Shown here piece by piece: positions 7,974 to 14,891 of a DNA stretch of 15,889 nt. Made by a program: the position numbers and the translations under genes. Source of the stretch: Chitinophagaceae bacterium. Its GTDB lineage: Bacteria > Bacteroidota > Bacteroidia > Chitinophagales > Chitinophagaceae. The notes under the pieces were generated by a model. That model was not told where the DNA came from. It saw only the letters and a list, made by a program, of their open reading frames with translations, and searched no databases. Position 1 is the stretch's first letter, and every line of letters begins with the position of its first letter. The stretch covers positions 1-15,889 of the forward strand of contig VIKJ01000010.1 of NCBI GenBank assembly GCA_008080615.1, written 5' to 3'.

Positions 7974-8060
7974 AAAACTGTCTGATGCTTGACATTTTCT
8001 GCTGTATTTATTAACCCAACCTTTGTAAAGTCATAAAGTATTAACAATAAATAGTTATAT

Positions 8061-9373
8061 ATGAAAACCACACTAACATTTTTCTTTTTGTATCCTTTAG
8101 CCTTCTTTTTGTTTATTGCACAAAGAATGCGCAGGTTGTATTACCTTCTACACCTGCCAGTACCAATGAACTAGTATCGTATAAAACAGCAACAGCTCCT
8201 ACAATTGATGGAACTATTGATGCAGTATGGGACAACGCTCAATTGATTAATCTTACTGCCGTAGTTCCTGATCCAGGTAATAACCTCTTCAGTGGCTATA
8301 TAGGAGATACTTATACCGGAACGCTTAAGTCTATGTACGATGGTACTAGTATTTATTTCTTAGCAGAAATAAAAGACAATAGCAAAAATGTTAAATCTAC
8401 ACCTTGGTATTTTAATACAGTTACCAATCTTTGGGCTAGAGAGCCTATTTCTAAGCAGTTTGATGCAAGTGGGGTTCTTGTTAGAGAAGGATTTGGAGAA
8501 GACAAGTTTTCCATGCTATGGAATGTAGATAATTCTACTGCAAAATTCAATACACAAACATGTTATGCTTCTTGCCATGTATTTACACCTTATTTAAATT
8601 ATGCGGTTACACCAGCAGCAATGGTTTCTAATGCAGGTAGTGGTAATCACTATACAAATGGCGTAAATGAAAAAATTGATATGTGGTGGTTACACCCTAA
8701 CAGAGGTTTTGCTTATGGTAAAATGGATGATAACTATCAAGATTGGGCTGGTGGACCACAGGTTACAAGTTTAGTTGGCGGTAACGGTAATGGTCGTCAC
8801 TTTGATGATTTAGTGCCTACAACTCCTTCTACAACATGGCCTTTTCGCCCTGGGTACACAGCCGATGCAACACAAGGTTCTACAGCCAATACCCAAAATC
8901 TTAAATTAGATGGAACTGGCATATCTGTAGCAGTACCAAAATGGATTATTCCTAATTCTGCAGCCGATTTCATTAAAGTAGCTGATACATTAGCTGGAGG
9001 AACAGCAGTTTTAGTAACTGGGGTAAGTTCTACTGGTGTATTAACATATGCTGGAGGTTCTTTAGATCCTAAAGTTGGAACCGATTATCAAAGATTAAGT
9101 ACTTCTGCTACTTCATTAAATGGAGCAAAATGTATACCAGGTAACATTATTTCACCGGTTCTTAGTGGTCGTGCTGATATCAGTATTGGTGCAATACATA
9201 CAGGTACTAGCTGGGTTTACGAGTTTAAACGTGCCATTAAAACTGGAGATGTGTTAAAGCAAGACGTAGACTTTACAGGGCTTGCAGACTATTCTTTTGG
9301 AGTAGCATTCTGGAATAGCAACAATAACCAACACGCTATTCAGCCTGGTTTGTTGCTTAAATTTCAAAAATAG
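8061..9373 (+). CDS. Ethylbenzene-dehydrogenase-type (EB_dh) heme protein; frameshift in signal peptide
   Basis: The long frame encodes a mature protein of about 410 residues from the EB_dh / DMSO-reductase-like heme-binding family (PF09459 type). Visible signatures are APTIDGTIDAVWDNA near the N-terminus, EDKFSMLWNV, a heme c attachment motif CYASCH (CX3CH, codons 8561-8578) typical of this branch, and KIDMWWLHPNRG with a following MDDNY. It is predicted to be periplasmic or lipid-anchored and to carry heme for electron transfer. The only plausible start, ATG at 8061, is in another frame: it begins MKTTLTFFF and then stops at about 8172. The main frame upstream reads VSFSLLFVYCTKNAQ, an apparent lipoprotein signal. 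One missing T in the runs at 8079-8089 explains both halves. In-frame alternatives (TTG 8243, ATG 8333) would remove the signal and part of the domain. Confidence 0.75.
8079..8090 (+). other. Probable single-base deletion in T-runs (frameshift site)
   Basis: The sequence TTTTTCTTTTTG contains two five-T runs within the signal peptide codons. Adding one T to either run joins the ATG at 8061 to the long frame ending at 9373 and yields a normal signal or lipoprotein leader. No codon pair here permits a standard -1 tandem slippage, so an assembly error, a mutation or homopolymer phase variation is more likely than programmed recoding. Confidence 0.65.
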
Positions 9374-9406
9374 GTAACTGACTGTTTTACAATAAAACGA
9401 AACGAA

Positions 9407-9805
9407 ATGTTTAAGAAAAAAACAGCAATATTATTTGGGATGGTTACTACCATAGTCATTATCCTAATAAGTTGCAATAAAACAGTAACAATAGTTGTGA
9501 ATCCAGGTAGCTCCATTACCACTGAAATGAGTTTTGCAAAAGACATTATACCCATTTTTGAAAAAAGTTGTATAGCTAGCGGATGTCATAATACTGGAGG
9601 GAAAGCCCCCAATTTAACTACTGCCAATGCATTTTCGGCTTTAACAGTGGGCAATTATTTAAAAGCTGGTGATCCGGATAATAGTTTATTGATGTTGTGG
9701 ATGAATGGGAAAAAATCTCCTGCAATGCCAATTGGATCAGGGCCAGATCAAAACATCAATGCTAAAATTTATGCATGGATTAAGCAAGGCGCCAAAAACA
9801 ATTAA
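9407..9805 (+). CDS. Monoheme cytochrome c-like lipoprotein with CX4CH motif
   Basis: A 132-residue protein. The signal peptide ends in a lipobox, LISC, with lipidated C23, so a membrane-anchored (probably outer-membrane) lipoprotein is predicted. The heme site is CIASGCH (C55, C60, H61), a CX4CH variant seen in Bacteroidota and planctomycete cytochrome-like domains. M107 in KSPAMP is a reasonable sixth ligand. GDPDNSLLMLWM is also typical of that domain. It starts 33 bases after the EB_dh gene and ends 10 bases before the beta-barrel gene, and is probably co-transcribed with both. A role in electron transfer at the outer membrane is inferred. Covalent heme attachment to the CX4CH form would depend on the host's maturation system. 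Confidence 0.83.
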   Translation: MFKKKTAILFGMVTTIVIILISCNKTVTIVVNPGSSITTEMSFAKDIIPIFEKSCIASGCHNTGGKAPNLTTANAFSALTVGNYLKAGDPDNSLLMLWMNGKKSPAMPIGSGPDQNINAKIYAWIKQGAKNN

Positions 9806-9815
9806 ATCAATTACA

Positions 9816-10745
9816 ATGAAAAAAAGAAATATACAACAGCTGTTAATCCGAATCAGATTGTTCATTATTCTGGCTACTTGCGCAGCAATAACTACAACTA
9901 GTTTGATGGCTCAGGATTCTACTTCAACGCCAGCAGCTAAAAAAGTATCCGTTGTTAAAAACACCTTTGGTGGTAATAATTTAATTGATAATCAAACTGT
10001 AATGGTACCCATTAAAGGAACTTTTGAGTTTGATATCAATCACCGTTTTGGTACTACCGATAAGGGCTTCAAAGATTTATTCGGATTATTTAGCACAGCA
10101 AACACTCGATTAGGATTTTATTATGTTCCTGTGAAAGATGTTCAAGTAGGTTTTGGTGCAAATAATTACAATATGATTGTTGATTTTAATTTGAAGTTTG
10201 CCATTCTAAAACAAAATACAGATAATAGTATGCCTGTTTCTGTAACTTATTATGGAAACGCAGCAATGGATACCAGGGCTAAAAATTCAGCTTTGCCGAT
10301 AGTAAATACATCAGATCGGTTTAGTTATTTTAATCAAATCATGGTAGCTAGAAAAGTTACAGAAGCACTTTCTGTTCAGGCGTCTTTTAACTATACTCAT
10401 TTTAATAATGTAGATGGTTATTATGATAAAACTGATCCTACTTTGATCCTACCTACATTGAATAACGATCATTTGTCTTATTCTTTAAGTGCACGTTATA
10501 AAATTGCTCCAAAAACAGCTATCATGTTTAACTATGATCAGCCGTTAACACAACATCCGCTCAATAATCCCCGTCCTAATTTAAGTTTAGGATTAGATAT
10601 GAACTCTAGTGGTCACGGATTTCAGGTGTTCTTTGGTAATTATGGATATACTCTTCCACAATACAACCACATGTTTAATCAAAATGATTACACAGCAGGT
10701 CAATATGTGATAGGATTTAATATTACCAGATTATGGAATTTTTAA
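9816..10745 (+). CDS. DUF5777-type outer-membrane beta-barrel protein
   Basis: A 309-residue protein. I take the ATG at 9816 (MKKRNIQQ) because it is followed directly by a signal peptide (cleavage near LMA|QDS, about residue 33) and lies just after the previous stop. Upstream in-frame codons overlap the cytochrome gene and lack signal character. The mature part has a short linker, then NTFGGNNLIDNQTV, and INHRFG, which is the DUF5777 hallmark. It continues in alternating beta-strand pattern to the C-terminal aromatic ending ITRLWNF, typical of outer-membrane barrels. Function is unknown for the family. Encoded between heme proteins and a quinol-linked membrane complex, it could be a porin or the barrel of an electron conduit, which is inference only. 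Confidence 0.8.
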   Translation: MKKRNIQQLLIRIRLFIILATCAAITTTSLMAQDSTSTPAAKKVSVVKNTFGGNNLIDNQTVMVPIKGTFEFDINHRFGTTDKGFKDLFGLFSTANTRLGFYYVPVKDVQVGFGANNYNMIVDFNLKFAILKQNTDNSMPVSVTYYGNAAMDTRAKNSALPIVNTSDRFSYFNQIMVARKVTEALSVQASFNYTHFNNVDGYYDKTDPTLILPTLNNDHLSYSLSARYKIAPKTAIMFNYDQPLTQHPLNNPRPNLSLGLDMNSSGHGFQVFFGNYGYTLPQYNHMFNQNDYTAGQYVIGFNITRLWNF

Positions 10746-10757
10746 ACCAGTATTCTA

Positions 10758-11003
10758 ATGGAAAATAATAACCATAAAGACAGAAGCCGTAGAGGCTTTC
10801 TGTCTTTATTGGTACCTAAGAAAGGTGCCACTGATTTAAATGAAAATCTGGATAAACCAGAAATGGTTAAAATGTTAACAGCTGATGGTAAACTAGTGCA
10901 AATTGAAAAATCTGTATTAGAAGCTGCTACCAAAAAACAGAAATCTACCAATCAAGAAATTTTTCAGTGGATGAACAACCCTTCCAAAGAAAGCAATACT
11001 TGA
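10758..11003 (+). CDS. Small twin-arginine-like protein, partial paralogue of the Fe-S subunit N-terminus
   Basis: An 81-residue protein with SRRGFL at residues 10-15, precisely where the next gene's product has SRRDFL. A second shared segment, VKMLTADGKLVQIEKS (37-52), corresponds to VKLLSPDGEIVEIDSA (48-63) of that product. The region after the RR motif (SLLVPKKGATDLNEN) is polar and lacks the hydrophobic core of a real Tat signal, and there are no cysteines. It therefore looks like a truncated duplicate that keeps the leader motif and a small domain but no Fe-S ligands. It lies 20 bases before the Fe-S gene. Possible roles are an assembly or maturation partner or a small accessory subunit. 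None is demonstrated. Confidence 0.72.
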   Translation: MENNNHKDRSRRGFLSLLVPKKGATDLNENLDKPEMVKMLTADGKLVQIEKSVLEAATKKQKSTNQEIFQWMNNPSKESNT

Positions 11004-11023
11004 CCCCAACTTAAATTAGTAAA

Positions 11024-11992
11024 ATGAAAGAAGAAGTAACGAATGACAATAGTAGGCGAGATTTTTTAAAAACCGCTGCTATTGCAGGAATTGCAACTGC
11101 TACTTGTGGAAGTTTAGCTTGTGGTTGCTCTTCTCCAAAATCTGTAGAACCTAATTTGGGCAAAGTTAAATTGCTCTCACCAGATGGTGAGATTGTTGAA
11201 ATTGATTCTGCCTATTTAAATCATCAAGAACATATGGCCATTGTTTCTAAATTAGAAGCAAGAGAGGGAATGGCAGGAAAGAAATTCGTGATGGTTGTAG
11301 ATCTTTCGCGTTGTAAAAATGCGAGGAAATGTGTAACTGCATGTCAAAAATGGCATTATAGACCCGAAGAAACAGAGTGGCTTACAGTTAAGCTGATGAA
11401 AGACAGCGATAAATCGGCCCCTTATTGGTTTCCGAAGCAATGCTTTCATTGCGACAATCCTCCTTGTGTAAAAGTTTGCCCTGTAGATGCAACATTTAAA
11501 AGACAGGATGGTCTTGTGTTGATTGATAATGAACGTTGTATAGGTTGTAAGTTTTGTATGGCAGCATGTCCATATTCTACAAGAGTTTTTAACTGGGCAG
11601 AACCAGAAGTGATTCCTGCAATTGCCAACTTGCAATATTCTCCTGAAACTGGAATACCAGCAAAAATTGGAACTGTTGAAAAATGTGATTTTTGTCCTGA
11701 TCGTTCTCGCGAAGGATTGCTTCCACCTTGTGTAGAAGCTTGCCCAAATGGGGTATTCTATTTTGGAGATGAAAATGAAGACACTGTATCCAATGGTGAT
11801 GAAACAGTAAGTTTTTCACAATTAATTAAAGACAGGGCGGCTTATAGATTTCAAGAAGAGTTAGGCACCAAGCCAAGGGTTTATTATTTACCACCAAAAG
11901 ACCGTCAGTTCCCTGTTGAAAGAGGCTATGAAAATTTACCTGATAAATTAAAAGAAAGGTTTAAAGATGTAATGGAAGGAACTAGCGAATAG
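11024..11992 (+). CDS. Tat-exported four-cluster Fe-S subunit (PsrB/NrfC/ActB-like)
   Basis: A 322-residue protein with a Tat signal (SRRDFLK at 10-16, hydrophobic stretch to about 27, then cysteines C28, C33 and C35 of which one may be lipidated). Ferredoxin-type motifs follow: C97-x5-C103-x3-C107; C140, C143, C148, C152; C172, C175, C178, C182; and C221, C224, C236, C240. In the first motif the second ligand position is Ala100 (CKNARKC), leaving 15 ligands rather than 16. One cluster is therefore probably [3Fe-4S], as in ActB of alternative complex III and analogous to NarH. The protein should sit on the periplasmic face and pass electrons between the NrfD-like subunit encoded next and cytochromes. 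No molybdopterin subunit is fused or adjacent. Confidence 0.9.
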   Translation: MKEEVTNDNSRRDFLKTAAIAGIATATCGSLACGCSSPKSVEPNLGKVKLLSPDGEIVEIDSAYLNHQEHMAIVSKLEAREGMAGKKFVMVVDLSRCKNARKCVTACQKWHYRPEETEWLTVKLMKDSDKSAPYWFPKQCFHCDNPPCVKVCPVDATFKRQDGLVLIDNERCIGCKFCMAACPYSTRVFNWAEPEVIPAIANLQYSPETGIPAKIGTVEKCDFCPDRSREGLLPPCVEACPNGVFYFGDENEDTVSNGDETVSFSQLIKDRAAYRFQEELGTKPRVYYLPPKDRQFPVERGYENLPDKLKERFKDVMEGTSE

Positions 11993-12038
11993 AATCTTGC
12001 CTTTAAACATTTTCAATTAACAACGAACATTCACTATT

Positions 12039-13385
12039 ATGGAACTCAATCAATATCAAAAAGAACTTTTTGAAAAGCAACGCCCTGTAATAGAAGTCTA
12101 TGGTAAAAAAACTTGGGGTTGGACTCTTTTCTTTTTACTTTGGATTATTGCTGGTGGATATGCTTTGTACCTGCAGGTTGCAGACGGGCATATTGTTACT
12201 GGAATGAGGGATAATGTAGTTTGGGGATTGTATATTGCTAATTTCATTTTCTTTATAGGAGTAAGTTATGCAGGAGCAGTCATATCAGGGTTATTACATA
12301 TTCTAAATGTTGAATGGAGAAAACCCATCATTAGAATTGCTGAAATGATTACGGTGATAGCTACAATGATAGGGCCTATATATATATTACTTTGCGTTGG
12401 CCGTTTAGATAGGCTTCATCATTTGTTTATTTATCCACGGCTTCAGTCTCCTATTACATGGGATGTTTTGGCTATCAGTACATATTTTACCGGTAGCGTT
12501 ATTTTTCTATACCTGGCATTGATAAAAGACTTTGCTATTTATAGAGATTTGAAATTGAATATTCCTAAATGGAAACACAATCTCTACAGAATACTAGCAA
12601 TAGGTTATAGAGGAACACCCAGCCAAAAAAGGCATATTAAAATTTCTACCGACTTAATGGCCATCATGATTATACCGCTTGCCATTATAGTACACTCTGT
12701 ATTGTCTTGGATATTTGGTATGACACTAAGACCAGGTTGGCATAGTTCTATCTTTGGACCTTATTTTGTTCTTGCTGCTATTTATTCTGGAACAGGCGTA
12801 TTGATTATGGCCATGTGGGTATATCGGAAAATGTATAAACTAGATAGCCTTTTAACTGACAAACATTTTGTTTATCTAGGCTATATCATGATGGTATTGG
12901 GAGCAGCTTACGGGTATTTCACTTTTTCTGAATACTTAACAGCTTGGTTTGGTTCTGCAAAATGGGATAATGAAGTAATTGAAAAACTATTTACGCTTAA
13001 ATATTATGGTGGATGGTTTTTGTTTACAAATGTTGCAGGAATAATACTGCCCGTATTAACTGTTGCCATTCCATTTACAAGAAAGCCAAACTTTATTGCA
13101 TTTGCCTCCTTATTCATGGTACTTGCACTTTGGGTTAAGCGTTATCTCATTATTGTGCCTACGTTGGAATCAACACTACTTCCAATGCAAGATACAAGAG
13201 CCGAATATGTGAAATACTCTGCTACTTGGGTTGAGTGGGCTTTAACTTTTGCGGGTATCGCTACCTTCTTTTTACTATTTACTCTCTTGTCTAAATTCAT
13301 CACGATTATTCCAATTTCTGAATTCTCTAATAAAGAAAATGGGTTAGATCAACAGGATACAGAAAAAGTAAAAGACACTGATTAG
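12039..13385 (+). CDS. NrfD/PsrC/ActC-like quinone-reactive membrane subunit
   Basis: A 448-residue polytopic protein with about ten transmembrane helices, starting near residues 28-48. Family segments include LYIANFIFFIGVSYAGAVIS, GRLDRLHHLF, PITWDVLAIS, RPGWHSSIFGPYF, SEYLTAWFG and LWVKRYLIIVP. These match the ActC/NrfD line, which binds menaquinol at the periplasmic side and carries no cofactor. It partners with the Tat-exported Fe-S subunit encoded 46 bases upstream, forming the usual NrfC/NrfD or ActB/ActC pair. The hydrophilic C-terminal tail (after about residue 430) is acidic and short. Direction of electron flow (menaquinol oxidation or quinone reduction) cannot be decided from the sequence. 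Confidence 0.9.
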   Translation: MELNQYQKELFEKQRPVIEVYGKKTWGWTLFFLLWIIAGGYALYLQVADGHIVTGMRDNVVWGLYIANFIFFIGVSYAGAVISGLLHILNVEWRKPIIRIAEMITVIATMIGPIYILLCVGRLDRLHHLFIYPRLQSPITWDVLAISTYFTGSVIFLYLALIKDFAIYRDLKLNIPKWKHNLYRILAIGYRGTPSQKRHIKISTDLMAIMIIPLAIIVHSVLSWIFGMTLRPGWHSSIFGPYFVLAAIYSGTGVLIMAMWVYRKMYKLDSLLTDKHFVYLGYIMMVLGAAYGYFTFSEYLTAWFGSAKWDNEVIEKLFTLKYYGGWFLFTNVAGIILPVLTVAIPFTRKPNFIAFASLFMVLALWVKRYLIIVPTLESTLLPMQDTRAEYVKYSATWVEWALTFAGIATFFLLFTLLSKFITIIPISEFSNKENGLDQQDTEKVKDTD

Positions 13386-13403
13386 TAGGCTTAAATATTT
13401 TTT

Positions 13404-14330
13404 ATGAAAAATACTTTAATAAAATCTTTTAATAAATATCTATTCTTACTTTTTGCAAGTTTTCTACTTGTTGTACAGCTAAATGCACAAACAGATAGCA
13501 CCACTGAAAAAGTAGAAGAAGTAGTTGAAGCTCCTTCGCTTATTGCCCCTTCACTCGAATTGATTATTGTTCAAAAAGGTGATCGGTCAATTGATTGCAA
13601 AGTAAAAATGCAAGCCAAAGTAAAAGGAACTTTCTATAAACTTCCACTTTTAAAAGTAAGTATCAATTTAGTAACTCCTACTGAAACGAAGCAGTTGGGT
13701 TTTGCAATTACCGACAGAAATGGTAAGGTAACTTTTAATGTAAAAGGTGATTTAGTTGTGCCTGATGCAGAAGGTAAAGTAACATTGAAAGCATTGTATG
13801 CAGGAAGTAAGCAAACAGACCCTGCTGAAGCGGAGGTTTCATTTAAAAGAGGACTTTTAGTAATAACACCTGTGGTAGTTGATTCAACGTATAGTGTACA
13901 AGCTAAACTAATAGATATAAGTACAGGAGTAGAAACGCCAGTACCAGAAGCGGCAATTGGTTTATTTGTAAAAAGAACTTTTAATCCATTAAAAATTGGC
14001 GAAGGAACTACAGACGCAAATGGAGAGATTAGTATAGAAGTACCCAAACAATTGCCTGGTGATGCCAATAAAAACATCACATTAATTGTTAAACTTGATG
14101 AAAATGAATTGTACGGGAATTTAGAAGCATCTGTTATAAAAGCATGGGGAACATCTGTTTCGGATGCCAATGTTCGAGCTCCAAGGGCACTTTGGAGCAG
14201 TAGACCACCTCTATGGATGATTATAACTTTTTCTTTATTGATGACAATTGTGTGGGGACATTATATTGTAATTATATATGAGTTAATAAGACTAAGAAAA
14301 GAAGAACCACATACGGCAATAATTTCGTAA
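13404..14330 (+). CDS. Periplasmic beta-domain protein with C-terminal membrane anchor, unknown function
   Basis: A 308-residue protein with a Sec signal peptide (cleavage near LNA|QT at residue 28), an acidic Thr/Glu linker, and two beta-rich repeats. Each repeat contains a strand pattern and a D-x-NG turn (TDRNGKVTFNV and TDANGEISIEV), suggesting carboxypeptidase-regulatory or Ig-like folds. A single transmembrane helix at about 268-291 is followed by a short positively charged tail (RLRKEE). The bulk is therefore periplasmic and anchored in the inner membrane. It lies between the NrfD-like gene and the cytochrome c gene, so it is likely a structural subunit of that complex. I do not recognise a named family. 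Confidence 0.75.
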   Translation: MKNTLIKSFNKYLFLLFASFLLVVQLNAQTDSTTEKVEEVVEAPSLIAPSLELIIVQKGDRSIDCKVKMQAKVKGTFYKLPLLKVSINLVTPTETKQLGFAITDRNGKVTFNVKGDLVVPDAEGKVTLKALYAGSKQTDPAEAEVSFKRGLLVITPVVVDSTYSVQAKLIDISTGVETPVPEAAIGLFVKRTFNPLKIGEGTTDANGEISIEVPKQLPGDANKNITLIVKLDENELYGNLEASVIKAWGTSVSDANVRAPRALWSSRPPLWMIITFSLLMTIVWGHYIVIIYELIRLRKEEPHTAIIS

Positions 14331-14364
14331 CTTAAGATAGTTTTAAATTTTAAAATCTAGAAAA

Positions 14365-14769
14365 ATGAAAATGAATTTAATGATTATGGGTGCAGGGTTG
14401 ATGGTAGTTGCTTCGCTTGCATTTACAAATGCCAATTATCAGCCTAAGCCTTGGCCTGTTCCTGATGCACAAAAAAATAAAGCCAATCCTTTAAAAGGTG
14501 ACGCAAGTTCTATTGCAGTTGGTAAAACTTTGTACAATACACATTGCAAATCTTGCCATGGTACTAAAGGAAAGGGAGATGGATCTAAGGCAGCACAATT
14601 AGATACCGAGTGTGGTGACTTTACAAGTTCTGCATTTCAAGCACAAACAGATGGAGCAATGTTTTACAAAACTTTCGAAGGAAGAAAGGATATGCCTTCT
14701 TTCAAGAAAAAAATTCCAGAAGCTGACGAAATTTGGTCTATTGTAAACTATATGAGAACACTTAAATAA
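14365..14769 (+). CDS. Class I monoheme cytochrome c
   Basis: A 134-residue protein with an N-terminal signal sequence or anchor (residues about 1-23). The heme-binding motif is CKSCH at 61-65, followed by GTKGKGDG, and the axial methionine is M110 in RKDMPSF. The C-terminal helix ends IVNYMRTL, typical of class I cytochromes c. An additional cysteine, C83, has no obvious role. It is the last gene of the operon, 48 bases before the intrinsic terminator. It is the natural partner of the Fe-S/NrfD complex, comparable in position to the monoheme ActE of alternative complex III. It probably carries electrons to a terminal oxidase or to the other heme proteins of this operon. Confidence 0.92.
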   Translation: MKMNLMIMGAGLMVVASLAFTNANYQPKPWPVPDAQKNKANPLKGDASSIAVGKTLYNTHCKSCHGTKGKGDGSKAAQLDTECGDFTSSAFQAQTDGAMFYKTFEGRKDMPSFKKKIPEADEIWSIVNYMRTLK

Positions 14770-14817
14770 TCGATTTTTCAATTTATTTATTAGCATAGGC
14801 TAATCCATTTGAAAACT

Positions 14818-14845
14818 AAAGACCTCATTCATGAGGTCTTTTTTT
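14818..14845 (+). terminator. Intrinsic terminator of the electron-transfer operon
   Basis: A perfect inverted repeat, AAAGACCTCAT then ATGAGGTCTTT, with a tight TC centre (in practice a 10-base stem and 4-base loop), followed by a run of T to 14845. It lies 48 bases after the cytochrome c stop. The complementary A residues upstream make it partly bidirectional in form, but no minus-strand gene ends here. Confidence 0.88.
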
Positions 14846-14891
14846 ATGGAATCAATAAATTCAATATCTTTTACTTTCAATATTGCTTGCT

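Larger units (their letters stand above)
7711..8060. other. Divergent intergenic region, 350 bp
   Basis: AT-rich non-coding stretch between the minus-strand secreted protein and the plus-strand electron-transfer operon. It must carry promoters for both. Visible elements are a TAnnTTTG-like box on the minus strand (7769-7776), a tandem CTTTTGA repeat (7795-7808), an AT hairpin followed by T residues (7826-7850) and a TGAC-N4-GTCA palindrome (7960-7973). No ORF with convincing coding character and no recognisable structured RNA was seen. Confidence 0.7.

Noticed and set aside
7711..8060. Riboswitch or small RNA in the intergenic region
   Set aside because: Only short AT-rich hairpins are visible; no conserved riboswitch core or compact GC-rich structure can be recognised.
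8079..8090. Programmed -1 ribosomal frameshift
   Set aside because: The codons TTT TTC TTT TTG do not allow both tRNAs to re-pair after a -1 slip in a canonical heptamer, and no downstream stimulatory structure was evident.
9705..9815. Longer N-terminus for the DUF5777 protein
   Set aside because: The extra codons overlap the cytochrome lipoprotein gene and place the signal peptide internally. ATG 9816 gives a normal leader.
11252..11635. 127-codon open frame on the minus strand, rich in Cys
   Set aside because: Antisense to the Fe-S subunit. Its composition is a reflection of that gene, with no ordered cysteine motif.
13634..14170. 178-codon open frame on the minus strand
   Set aside because: It lies wholly inside the plus-strand anchored periplasmic protein, which has a signal peptide, repeats and a membrane anchor. 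The antisense product shows no motif or coherent domain pattern.
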